Positions 38,199 to 46,019 of a stretch of DNA of 64,000 bases are shown here, piece by piece; the stretch's first letter is position 1; every line of letters starts with the position of its first letter. The notes beneath the pieces are model-generated. The model ran no database searches, was not told where the DNA came from, and saw only the letters and a program-made list of their open reading frames with translations. The DNA comes from Massilia agri. Lineage in GTDB: Bacteria > Pseudomonadota > Gammaproteobacteria > Burkholderiales > Burkholderiaceae_D. The stretch covers positions 597,189 to 661,188 of the forward strand of contig NZ_JANUHA010000001.1 of assembly GCF_024753255.1 (NCBI RefSeq). Direction: 5' to 3'. Position numbers and translations under genes: made by a program.

Positions 38199-39062
38199 AT
38201 GCGCGCTTCCCGCCGTACCGCCCTGCCCCTGCTCCTGGCGTTCGCCACCATGGCCCTGGGCGCCTGCGCCGAAGACAAGCCAAAGGCATCCACCGCCCTG
38301 CCCGGCGTCAGCCTGCTGGGCGAGCCGCTCGCCATGCCGGGCCTGGACCGCAAGCGCCAGCTGCGCCTCTACCTGCCGCCCGGCTATGCGACGTCGGACA
38401 AGCGCTACCCGGTCCTCTACATGCACGACGGGCAGAACCTGTTCGACACGGCCACCGCCTATGCGGGCGAGTGGAAGGTCGACGAGACGCTCGACGCGCT
38501 GGCGAAGGAAGGCAAGCTGGAACTGATCGTGGTCGGCATCGACAACGGCGCCGAAAAGCGCATGACGGAACTGAACGCCTGGGATAATCCGGAGTTCGGC
38601 CCGGGCGAGAATCGCGCCTACACCGACTTCATCGTCAAGACGGTCAAACCCATGATCGACAGGCAGTACCGCACCCTGCCCGACCGGGCCAATACCGCCA
38701 TCATGGGCAGCTCGATGGGCGGCCTGGCCTCGCACTACGCGCTGGCGCAGTATCCGGAGGTGTTCAGCAAGGCCGGCGTGTTCTCGCCGGCCTACTGGAC
38801 CGCAGAACCCGCGTTCGCCTTCGTCGCATCGAAGCCGGTGCCGAAAGATGCGCGCGTGTTCCTGCTGATGGGCGGGAAGGAAGGTCCGCAGATGAATGCG
38901 GACGTGAAGAAGATGGCCGGGGTGATCGGCAAGACCGGGCATCCCGCGGTCAATACGGTCCTGAAGATCGTGCCGGAGGCGGACCACAACGAGGCCTTCT
39001 GGGCGGGCGAGCTGCGCGAAGCCCTGCTGTGGATGTTCGCGCAGCAGACCGGCGGGCAATGA
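38199..39062 (+). CDS. Lipoprotein esterase (putative esterase D family)
   Basis: A 287-residue protein with a lipobox LGAC (residues about 21-24). The esterase fold is recognisable: VLYMHDGQNLFD, nucleophile in IMGSSMGGLASHYAL, and histidine in ADHNEAFWAGELREALLWM. Such proteins hydrolyse siderophore or carbohydrate esters in the periplasm. An AAGGAG ribosome site lies upstream of ATG 38199. It is divergent from the glucan transport genes, so a role in glycan ester removal is possible but not shown. Confidence 0.87.
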   Translation: MRASRRTALPLLLAFATMALGACAEDKPKASTALPGVSLLGEPLAMPGLDRKRQLRLYLPPGYATSDKRYPVLYMHDGQNLFDTATAYAGEWKVDETLDALAKEGKLELIVVGIDNGAEKRMTELNAWDNPEFGPGENRAYTDFIVKTVKPMIDRQYRTLPDRANTAIMGSSMGGLASHYALAQYPEVFSKAGVFSPAYWTAEPAFAFVASKPVPKDARVFLLMGGKEGPQMNADVKKMAGVIGKTGHPAVNTVLKIVPEADHNEAFWAGELREALLWMFAQQTGGQ

Positions 39063-39094
39063 TGCCGGCGCCGGACGCGCGGCCGCGGCCGCCG

Positions 39095-40408
39095 TCACCG
39101 TTCCGGCGCGAAGAACAGCACCTCTCCGGTGGCCGTGGCGGCGATCAGTCGCCCGCCGTGCCATACCGGGGTGGCGACGAAGGCGCCCAGGCGCTTGACG
39201 TGCTCCAGGCCGGCGTCGAGCGCATGGGCGCCGCCCGCGAACAGGCGCTCGCTGTCGAACTTGCCGGCAGCGTCGACGATGCGCGAGGCGTTCGCGGCGG
39301 CTTCGCCGGTGCGCCAGCGCCAGCGCGGCCCGCCGCCGGCGGCGTCGATCGCGTGCAGTTCGCCCTTCATCGACGCCGCGACCACCATATCCCCCATCAG
39401 GAGCGGCGAGGCGAAGACCCAGACCTGCATCGGATGCCGGTACAGCTCCCGGCCGCTGCGCTTGTCGAGCGCCAGCAGCAGGCCGGTGTCCGAGGTGGCG
39501 ACGTAGACGCGCTCGCGGTCCTGCGCGGCGCTGGCGACCACCCAGCTTCCCTGCGCATCGTAGCGCCACCGCTGGCCTCCGGTGGCGGCGTCGAGCGCAT
39601 AGAAAAAGCCGTCGCGCGCGCCCACATAGACCGTGTCGCCGTCCACGGCGGGCGAGGCCTGGATGCCGGTCATGACGCTCGTCTTCTGTTCCGTGCGCGT
39701 CTGGAAGCGCCAGCGCTCCTCGCCGCTGGCGGCGTCCAGCGCGTACACCGCCCCGTCCCAGCTGCCGACCACGACGTTCGCCCCGGCCAGCGCCGGCGAC
39801 GAATGGACCACGCCGCCGGTCCGGTGCGCCCAGGCCAGCGCGCCGGTCTTCGCCTCCAGCGCGTACAGGTGCCCGTCGCTGCTGCCCACGTACACCTTGC
39901 CCTGGTGGACCAGCGGCGAGGACAGGTACAGGTCCCAGGGATCGGGCACCGGCTCGCCGCTGCGCGGCAGGCCGAACATGCCATGCGCGGCGAAGGCCCG
40001 TTCGCCACCGGTGCGGAAAGTCCAGACCGGCTTGCCGGTGGCGGCGTCAAGGGCGTGGACGCGCCCGTCACGGGACAGGAAGTAGACGGCACCGTCGTGC
40101 ACCGCCGGTGTGGAGCCGATGCCCCCGCGCGCATGGAACAGCCATTGCAGCGCCGCGCCGGCGGCATCGAAGGCGTACAGGTTGCCGTTCTCGGCGGCGA
40201 CGTACAGCCTGCCGTCCGCCAGCACCGGCGTGGCCCGGATCTCGGCATGGACCGCGAGGCGGTGGACCAGCTTGAAACCGCGGATGCCCGCGGGCGCATC
40301 CGCGCGTCCGCTGCGGCCGGCGTCGCCCTGCCAGGTCGGCCAGTCGGCACGGGCGGGAAAGGCCAGGGAGGCCAGGAGGACAAGGAGGGCGGTATGTCGT
40401 CGTTGCAT
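39095..40408 (-). CDS. PQQ-repeat beta-propeller protein (BamB-like fold)
   Basis: A 437-residue exported protein (signal peptide residues 1-21, ending ARA) built of PQQ-like blades: repeats such as YALDAASGEERWRFQ, HALDAATGKPVWTFR and YALEAKTGALAWAHR recur about every 40-50 residues, giving seven to eight blades. BamB and quinoprotein dehydrogenases share the fold; no dehydrogenase catalytic motif or outer-membrane lipobox is seen, so the role is open. Next to the two-component system but on the other strand. Confidence 0.87.
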   Translation of the reverse strand: MQRRHTALLVLLASLAFPARADWPTWQGDAGRSGRADAPAGIRGFKLVHRLAVHAEIRATPVLADGRLYVAAENGNLYAFDAAGAALQWLFHARGGIGSTPAVHDGAVYFLSRDGRVHALDAATGKPVWTFRTGGERAFAAHGMFGLPRSGEPVPDPWDLYLSSPLVHQGKVYVGSSDGHLYALEAKTGALAWAHRTGGVVHSSPALAGANVVVGSWDGAVYALDAASGEERWRFQTRTEQKTSVMTGIQASPAVDGDTVYVGARDGFFYALDAATGGQRWRYDAQGSWVVASAAQDRERVYVATSDTGLLLALDKRSGRELYRHPMQVWVFASPLLMGDMVVAASMKGELHAIDAAGGGPRWRWRTGEAAANASRIVDAAGKFDSERLFAGGAHALDAGLEHVKRLGAFVATPVWHGGRLIAATATGEVLFFAPER

Positions 40409-40529
40409 GCGTGGTCCTTTCGCGTGAATGAGAAACCCGATTGTAGAAGCGAACCGCGCGCCGAACCTTCAGCCAGTCTTCAGGCCCGCGCCGGGCGGCC
40501 TGCCGCTTTCTGTCCCTATACTTGAGCCC

Positions 40530-41201
40530 ATGCGAATACTCCTGCTCGAAGACGACCTGGCGCTGGGCCGCGCGCTGCAGTCGGTGCTGCAAGACGACGG
40601 CCATCTCGTCACCTGGGTGCGCCTCGGCGCCGATGCCGAGCGCCTGCTCGGCGAAGAGCCGTTCGCCGCCCTGCTGCTCGACCTCGGCCTGCCGGACGGC
40701 GACGGCATCGCCCTGCTGCGGCGCCTGCGCGCGGCCGGGCACGGCCTGCCCAGCGTGGTCATCACGGCGCGCGACAGCCTCGAGGATCGCCTGGATGGAT
40801 TCGACGGCGGCGCCGACGACTACCTGATCAAGCCCTTCGACATTCCGGAACTGCTGGCGCGCCTGCGCGCCATGGCGCGGCGCGCAGGCGAGGCGCCGGC
40901 CGGCGCGGCGGATGGCGGGCCGGCCTGGACCCTGGGCGACCTGGTCCTCGATCCCCGGCGCCTGAGCGTGACCCGGGCCGGCCGGGCTCTGCCGCTGTCG
41001 CGCACCGAATTCGCGCTGCTGCATACGCTGGTGCGGCACGCCGACCGCATCGTGACCCGGACCGAGCTCGAAGACGGCGTGCTGCCCTACAGCGGCGGCC
41101 AGACGCTCGACGTCCATATGTCCAATCTGCGGCGCAAGATCGGCGACGGCTACATCCGCACCGTGCGCGGCGTGGGTTACATGGTGCGGCATGAGGGCTG
41201 A
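40530..41201 (+). CDS. OmpR-family response regulator
   Basis: A 223-residue regulator: receiver domain (acidic LEDD at 7-9, phospho-accepting Asp51 in LLLDLGLPDGDG, VVITARDS, late Lys in DYLIKPFD) and a C-terminal winged helix (residues about 130-223) ending in LRRKIGDGYIRTVRGVGYMV. Resembles QseB/PmrA. The start at 40530 fits the family. It overlaps the kinase gene by 11 bp. Confidence 0.94.
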   Translation: MRILLLEDDLALGRALQSVLQDDGHLVTWVRLGADAERLLGEEPFAALLLDLGLPDGDGIALLRRLRAAGHGLPSVVITARDSLEDRLDGFDGGADDYLIKPFDIPELLARLRAMARRAGEAPAGAADGGPAWTLGDLVLDPRRLSVTRAGRALPLSRTEFALLHTLVRHADRIVTRTELEDGVLPYSGGQTLDVHMSNLRRKIGDGYIRTVRGVGYMVRHEG

Positions 41202-42516
41202 GCGTCCGCGCTCGCTGCTGCGGCGCCTGCTGGCCGGCTTCATGCTGGTGATGCTGGCGATCTGGCTGGCGGCGCTGGCGCACCTGGCCTGGCAGGTGCG
41301 CGGAGAGCAGCAGCGCCAGGCTGCCATCGTCAACAAGGCCTGGGCGCGCCAGATCATGCTGAGCGTGCGCCACGCGGCCCACGACCCGGACGAGATGGCG
41401 CGCATCGGCGCCGGCATCGAGAAGCTGCGGCAGGACATGTACCGCGAGGCCGGCTTCGACAGCCCGGCGCGGGTCGTGGTTCGCCACCACGGCCGCCTGC
41501 TCTACGATTCGGCGCCGGGGGCCGCGCCGCCGGCGGGCTGGGTGCGCTGGGTCGAGCGCGACGCCGCGGCGGACATCGTGGTGGAACGGCTCGAACGCCC
41601 GAACACGGACTGGCTGTTCACGCCTTCCGCCGCCAGCTACCTGCTTGCCCCCCTGGCCTATAGTTTGCCCTTCCTGCTGCTGCCTGCCTGGCTGATCGTA
41701 CGGGTGGGACTGCGGCCCCTGCGCAGCGCGGCCGAAGCGGTGGCGCGGCGCGACGCGGCAGATCTCGCGCCCTTTGCCGCCTCTCCCTATCGCGAGCTGA
41801 CGCCGCTGCTGCAGTCCATCAACGGCCTGATGGCGCGCCTCGCCGAACGGCTGGCGCGCGAGAAGGAATTCCTGGTCGACGCCGCGCACGAGCTCAAGAC
41901 ACCGCTGTCGGTGGTGCAGCTCAATGCCCATCTGCTGGAACATGCGCCCGATGAGGAACGGCGCGCGCACGCGGCCTCGGGCCTGCGCGAAGGGGTGGCG
42001 CGGGCCACCCACGCGATCCACCAGCTGCTGGCATTCGAACGCGCGCGCGGCAACGCGGACGGCGCGGAGCTGGCCCCGCTCGACCTGGCGGCGCTGGTGC
42101 GCCAGCGCATCGCGCTGGCCGCGCCGCTGGCGATGCAACGCGGGGTCGACGTCGCCTTCGAGGCGGCGCGTCCGTGCACGCTGGCGCTGCACCGTGAAAG
42201 CGTGGCGGCGCTGCTCGACAACGTCATCGGCAACGCCCTCAAGTATTCGCCCGTGCCGGGCGCGGTGACGGTCAGGCTCGATGGCGGCCTGCTGACGGTG
42301 ACGGACCAGGGCCCCGGCATTGCGCCGGAACTGCGCGGCAAGGTGTTCGAGCGCTTCTACCGCGCGCCCGGCCAGGAGCAGCCCGGCAGCGGACTGGGCC
42401 TGTCGATCGCGGAGCGCGCGGCGGCGCGCAACGGGGCCCGCATCACGCTGGAAGACGGACCGGGCGGACGCGGACTGACGGTCGCGGTCAGCTTCGCATC
42501 CACGCCGCCGCGCTGA
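41191..42516 (+). CDS. Sensor histidine kinase
   Basis: A 441-residue inner-membrane kinase: first membrane segment at about 12-34, a short periplasmic domain of about 120 residues (HAAHDPDEMARIGAG...), a second segment near 155-175, a HAMP-like linker, the phospho-accepting His233 in VDAAHELKTPLSV, and an ATPase domain with DNVIGNALKYS, TDQGPGIA and GSGLGLSI boxes. Resembles QseC. It partners the upstream response regulator; the signal is unknown. Confidence 0.93.
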   Translation: MRAERPRSLLRRLLAGFMLVMLAIWLAALAHLAWQVRGEQQRQAAIVNKAWARQIMLSVRHAAHDPDEMARIGAGIEKLRQDMYREAGFDSPARVVVRHHGRLLYDSAPGAAPPAGWVRWVERDAAADIVVERLERPNTDWLFTPSAASYLLAPLAYSLPFLLLPAWLIVRVGLRPLRSAAEAVARRDAADLAPFAASPYRELTPLLQSINGLMARLAERLAREKEFLVDAAHELKTPLSVVQLNAHLLEHAPDEERRAHAASGLREGVARATHAIHQLLAFERARGNADGAELAPLDLAALVRQRIALAAPLAMQRGVDVAFEAARPCTLALHRESVAALLDNVIGNALKYSPVPGAVTVRLDGGLLTVTDQGPGIAPELRGKVFERFYRAPGQEQPGSGLGLSIAERAAARNGARITLEDGPGGRGLTVAVSFASTPPR

Positions 42517-42525
42517 GCCGGCGCC

Positions 42526-44295
42526 TCATTCGCCTTTCGCCGGCCCCTTGCGGTGCGGCTTCTTGCCGCCGTCCTTCTTGAAGAATTTCTTCTTCGGCGC
42601 GGCGACCATCGGCGCTTCCGCCCCGTCGCGCGTCATGTTCAGCTGCTGGCCCGCCACCCACACCGTGCGCAGGTGCTCGATCAGGTCGGGCGTCATGTCG
42701 TCCGGCAGGTCGAGGGTGCTGTAGTCGTCGTAGATCTCGATGCGGCCGATGTACTTGGCCGGCATGCCGGCTTCGTTGGCGATCGCGCCGACGATATTGC
42801 CCGGCTTGACGCCGTGCTGGTGGCCGACTTCGATGCGGAAGGTGGCCATGCCCGGTTCCGGCTCGCGCGCGACACGCTCTTTCTTGAAGCCCGGCTCGCG
42901 CTGGGGACGCGCAGGACGCTCTTCCCAGGCGGCCTGCTCGCGCGGCGCGAACTCCGGTTTCGGTTCGCGGTCCGGCTTTTCCAGCAGCAGCGGCACGTCG
43001 CCGCGCGCCAGCTTGGCCAGGGCCGCGGCGATGTCCACCGCCGGCACGTTCTGCTCGCGCTCGTACTCCTCGATCAGCGAACGGAAGACTTCCAGTCCGC
43101 CTTCGGCCAGGGTGGCGGCGATCTGCTCCTTGAACTTCGCGATGCGCACTTCGTTGACCGCCTTCACGGTCGGCAGCTGCAGCGGCGCGACCGGCTGGCG
43201 CGTGGCGCGCTCGATGGCTTTCAGGAGGCCGCGCTCGCGCGGGGTGATGAACAGGATCGCTTCGCCGCTGCGGCCGGCGCGGCCGGTGCGGCCGATGCGG
43301 TGGGTGTAGCTTTCCGGGTCGGACGGCACGTCGTAGTTGATCACGTGGCTGATGCGCTCCACGTCCAGGCCGCGCGCGGCGACGTCGGTCGCCACCAGGA
43401 TGTCGATCTTGCCGTTCTTGAGCTGCTCGATGGTGCGCTCGCGCTGTTGCTGGGCCATGTCGCCGTTGATGGCCGTGGCGGCGAAGCCGCGCGCCTGGAG
43501 CTTGCTGGCCAGCTCCTCGGTGCCCAGCTTGGTGCGCGCGAAGATGATCATGCCGTCGAAAGGCTCGGCTTCCAGGATGCGGGTCAGGGCGTCGAGCTTC
43601 TGCATGCCCGCCACCAGCCAGTAGCGCTGGGTGATGTTCTCGGCGGTGCCGGTCTTGGCCGCCACGGTCACTTCTGCCGGATCGCGCAGGTAGGTTTTCG
43701 CGATGCGCTTGATCGCCGGCGGCATGGTGGCCGAGAACAGCGTGGTCTGGCGCGATTCCGGCGTCTGCTGCAGGATGTGCTCGACGTCGTCGATGAAGCC
43801 CATGCGCAGCATCTCGTCCGCCTCGTCCAGCACGAGGGTCTTCAGCTGCGACAGGTCGAGCGAGCCCTTCTCGATGTGGTCGATCACGCGGCCCGGCGTC
43901 GCCACCACGACGTGCACGCCGCGGCGCAGCGCCGACAGTTGCGGACCGTAGCTCTGGCCGCCGTAGATCGGCAGCACGTGGAAGCCCTTGATGTGGGCGG
44001 CGTAGCTCTGGAAGGCTTCGGCCACCTGGATCGCCAGCTCGCGCGTCGGCGCCAGCACCAGCGCCTGCGGGGTCGCCTGCTTGATGTCGATGCGCGACAG
44101 GATAGGCAGGGCGAAGGCGGCGGTCTTGCCGGTGCCGGTCTGGGCCTGCCCCAGCACGTCGCGGTTGGCCAGCAGCAGCGGAATGGTGGCGGCCTGGATC
44201 GGCGACGGCGTTTCGTAGCCGACCTCCTTCAGCGCCTTCAGTACGGGCGCGGAGATATCGAGGTCGGAAAACGACGGGATGGGGGTGTCAGACAT
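42526..44295 (-). CDS. DEAD-box RNA helicase, DeaD/CsdA type
   Basis: A 589-residue helicase: Q motif and motif I AQTGTGKTAAFALP (residues about 50-63), motif II VLDEADEML, motif III SATMPPA, motif VI HRIGRTGRAGRSGE. A C-terminal DbpA-like RNA-binding domain (about 480-560, with VGHQHGVKPGNIVGAIANEAGMP) and a Lys-rich tail follow. DeaD unwinds structured RNA and helps ribosome assembly in the cold. Start ATG at 44295; convergent with the sensor kinase. Confidence 0.95.
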   Translation of the reverse strand: MSDTPIPSFSDLDISAPVLKALKEVGYETPSPIQAATIPLLLANRDVLGQAQTGTGKTAAFALPILSRIDIKQATPQALVLAPTRELAIQVAEAFQSYAAHIKGFHVLPIYGGQSYGPQLSALRRGVHVVVATPGRVIDHIEKGSLDLSQLKTLVLDEADEMLRMGFIDDVEHILQQTPESRQTTLFSATMPPAIKRIAKTYLRDPAEVTVAAKTGTAENITQRYWLVAGMQKLDALTRILEAEPFDGMIIFARTKLGTEELASKLQARGFAATAINGDMAQQQRERTIEQLKNGKIDILVATDVAARGLDVERISHVINYDVPSDPESYTHRIGRTGRAGRSGEAILFITPRERGLLKAIERATRQPVAPLQLPTVKAVNEVRIAKFKEQIAATLAEGGLEVFRSLIEEYEREQNVPAVDIAAALAKLARGDVPLLLEKPDREPKPEFAPREQAAWEERPARPQREPGFKKERVAREPEPGMATFRIEVGHQHGVKPGNIVGAIANEAGMPAKYIGRIEIYDDYSTLDLPDDMTPDLIEHLRTVWVAGQQLNMTRDGAEAPMVAAPKKKFFKKDGGKKPHRKGPAKGE

Positions 44296-44373
44296 TGCAA
44301 AACTTTCAAAGTTAATACTAAAACGCCAGTTTACTCTCTTGGGCGGAGACGGCGGGCACTATTTGGAACGGGG

Positions 44374-44411
44374 TAAAAACAAAAGCCCCATGCGCCTACG
44401 ACGCATGGGGC
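44374..44411 (-). terminator. Rho-independent terminator after the halogenase gene
   Basis: GCCCCATGCG (44385-44394) pairs with CGCATGGGGC (44402-44411) and on the minus strand is followed by TTTTGTTTTT. It ends the halogenase transcript before the helicase gene. Confidence 0.88.
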
Positions 44412-44432
44412 CGCACATGATACAGGTTCAGG

Positions 44433-45944
44433 CTACATCTTCTTCGCCGCGCACATCTTCGCGATGTAGGCGTCGTGCGAGGGCATCACCTCCACGCACT
44501 TGGCGATCACGCCGCGCACGCTGTCGAGGTACTCGGCAATATCTTCCTCCGACTGGGTGTCGGCCAGCGGGTGGTAGCCCTCGATCGGCATGTTCTGGCC
44601 TTCGAATACCTGGATCCAGCCGACTTCGGAAAACAGCTCGTTGTCGACCCGGACCACCCGGCCGCGCGAACGGTACATGTCCATCTTGTGGCGCAGCGTC
44701 TCCGGAATGGCCATGTTGGCGCATTCCTTCCAGTATTCGGAGTCGCTGCGCTGGTTCAGGTGGTAGTGCAGGATGATGAAGTCGCGGATGCGCTCGTAGT
44801 CGAAGCGCGACTGGCGGTTGTACTCGTCGCGGTCGACGCCGCTCCAGCCGCGGTCCGGGAAGAAGTCGAGCAGGCGCTGGATGCCGGACTGGATCAGGTG
44901 GATGCTGGTCGATTCGAGCGGTTCGAGGAAGCCGCTGGCCAGGCCCAGGGCCACCACGTTGCGGTTCCAGGCCTGCTTGTGCATGCCGGTCTGGAATTTG
45001 ATGAGGCGCGGGTCCGCCAGCGCCTTGCCGTCCAGGTTGGCCAGGAGCGTGCTTGCGGCCTCGTCGTCGCTGATGAAGCGGCTGCAATACACATGGCCGT
45101 TGCCGGTGCGGTGCTGCAGCGGGATGCGCCACTGCCAGCCCGATTTGTGGGCGGTCGCGCGGGTGTAGGGCGTGATTGCCGGGGCCGATTCGCAGGGCAC
45201 GGCCAGGGCGCGGTCGGCCGGCAGCCAGTGCGTCCAGTCCTCGAAGCCGGTCTGCAGGGTCTGTTCGATCAAGAGGCCCCGGAAGCCCGAGCAGTCGATG
45301 AAGAGTTCGCCCTCGACGCGCGTGCCGTTCTCCAGCTCGACCGCGTCGATGAAGCCATTGTCGGCGCGCTGGGTGGCGCGGGTGATTTTCCCTTCGATGC
45401 GCACCACGCCGCGCGCTTCCGACAGCTTGCGCAGGTATTTTGCGTACAGGCTGGCGTCGAAGTGATAGGCGTAGTTGATGTCGCGCAGCGGCGAATTCTG
45501 CACGTCGAAGCGCGGCGGCATGAACTTGCCCGCCCTGGCGGCCATGCGCGTGATCGAGTACTGCTCGAGCGGCGCCGCCTTGCCCGCGGCGCGCATCTTC
45601 TGCCAGTACTGGTCGAAAGGCAGCGTGGCCAGGTCCTGGCCCAGCCGGCCGAAACCGTGCATGTAGCGCTCGCCCAGCCGGCCCCAGTTGACGAACTCGA
45701 TCCCCAGCTTGAAGCTGCCCTGGGTCTCGCGCATGAATTCGTTCTCGTCGATGCCCACCACGCGGTTGAAGCGCTGGATCATGGGGATGGTCGCTTCGCC
45801 GACCCCGACGATGCCGATCTCGTCGGATTCGACGAGGCGGATGTTGTAGCGGCCGTTCAGCACGGTCGCCAGCGCGGCCGCGGTCATCCAGCCGGCCGTG
45901 CCGCCGCCGACGATGACGATGTCCTTGATTGGTTCGGTATTCAT
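44433..45944 (-). CDS. Tryptophan-halogenase-like flavoprotein
   Basis: A 503-residue protein of the flavin-dependent halogenase family. Seen: FAD motif VIVGGGTAGWMT (residues 10-21), Lys79 in QGSFKLGIEFVNW matching the catalytic lysine position of PrnA, the WxWxIP motif (Trp270, Trp272, Ile274, Pro275 in SGWQWRIPL), and the FLEPLESTSIH segment (339-349) that holds the second catalytic glutamate in PrnA. All key halogenase residues appear present. The family uses reduced FAD to chlorinate or brominate aromatic rings. Here it is next to a TonB receptor in a starch locus, where such genes recur but have no proven substrate. Confidence 0.9.
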   Translation of the reverse strand: MNTEPIKDIVIVGGGTAGWMTAAALATVLNGRYNIRLVESDEIGIVGVGEATIPMIQRFNRVVGIDENEFMRETQGSFKLGIEFVNWGRLGERYMHGFGRLGQDLATLPFDQYWQKMRAAGKAAPLEQYSITRMAARAGKFMPPRFDVQNSPLRDINYAYHFDASLYAKYLRKLSEARGVVRIEGKITRATQRADNGFIDAVELENGTRVEGELFIDCSGFRGLLIEQTLQTGFEDWTHWLPADRALAVPCESAPAITPYTRATAHKSGWQWRIPLQHRTGNGHVYCSRFISDDEAASTLLANLDGKALADPRLIKFQTGMHKQAWNRNVVALGLASGFLEPLESTSIHLIQSGIQRLLDFFPDRGWSGVDRDEYNRQSRFDYERIRDFIILHYHLNQRSDSEYWKECANMAIPETLRHKMDMYRSRGRVVRVDNELFSEVGWIQVFEGQNMPIEGYHPLADTQSEEDIAEYLDSVRGVIAKCVEVMPSHDAYIAKMCAAKKM

Positions 45945-45960
45945 GGATTTGCCCGTGACG

Positions 45961-46000
45961 AAAAACGACCCCTGGCAGGCGGATGCCCGGCAGGGGTCGA
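45961..46000 (-). terminator. Terminator between the TonB receptor and halogenase genes
   Basis: CGACCCCTG (45966-45974) and CAGGGGTCG (45991-45999) form a stem; on the minus strand it is followed by TTTTT (45965-45961). It would reduce read-through from the receptor into the halogenase gene. Confidence 0.75.
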
Positions 46001-46019
46001 TACTTTACCTCAGTTCAGC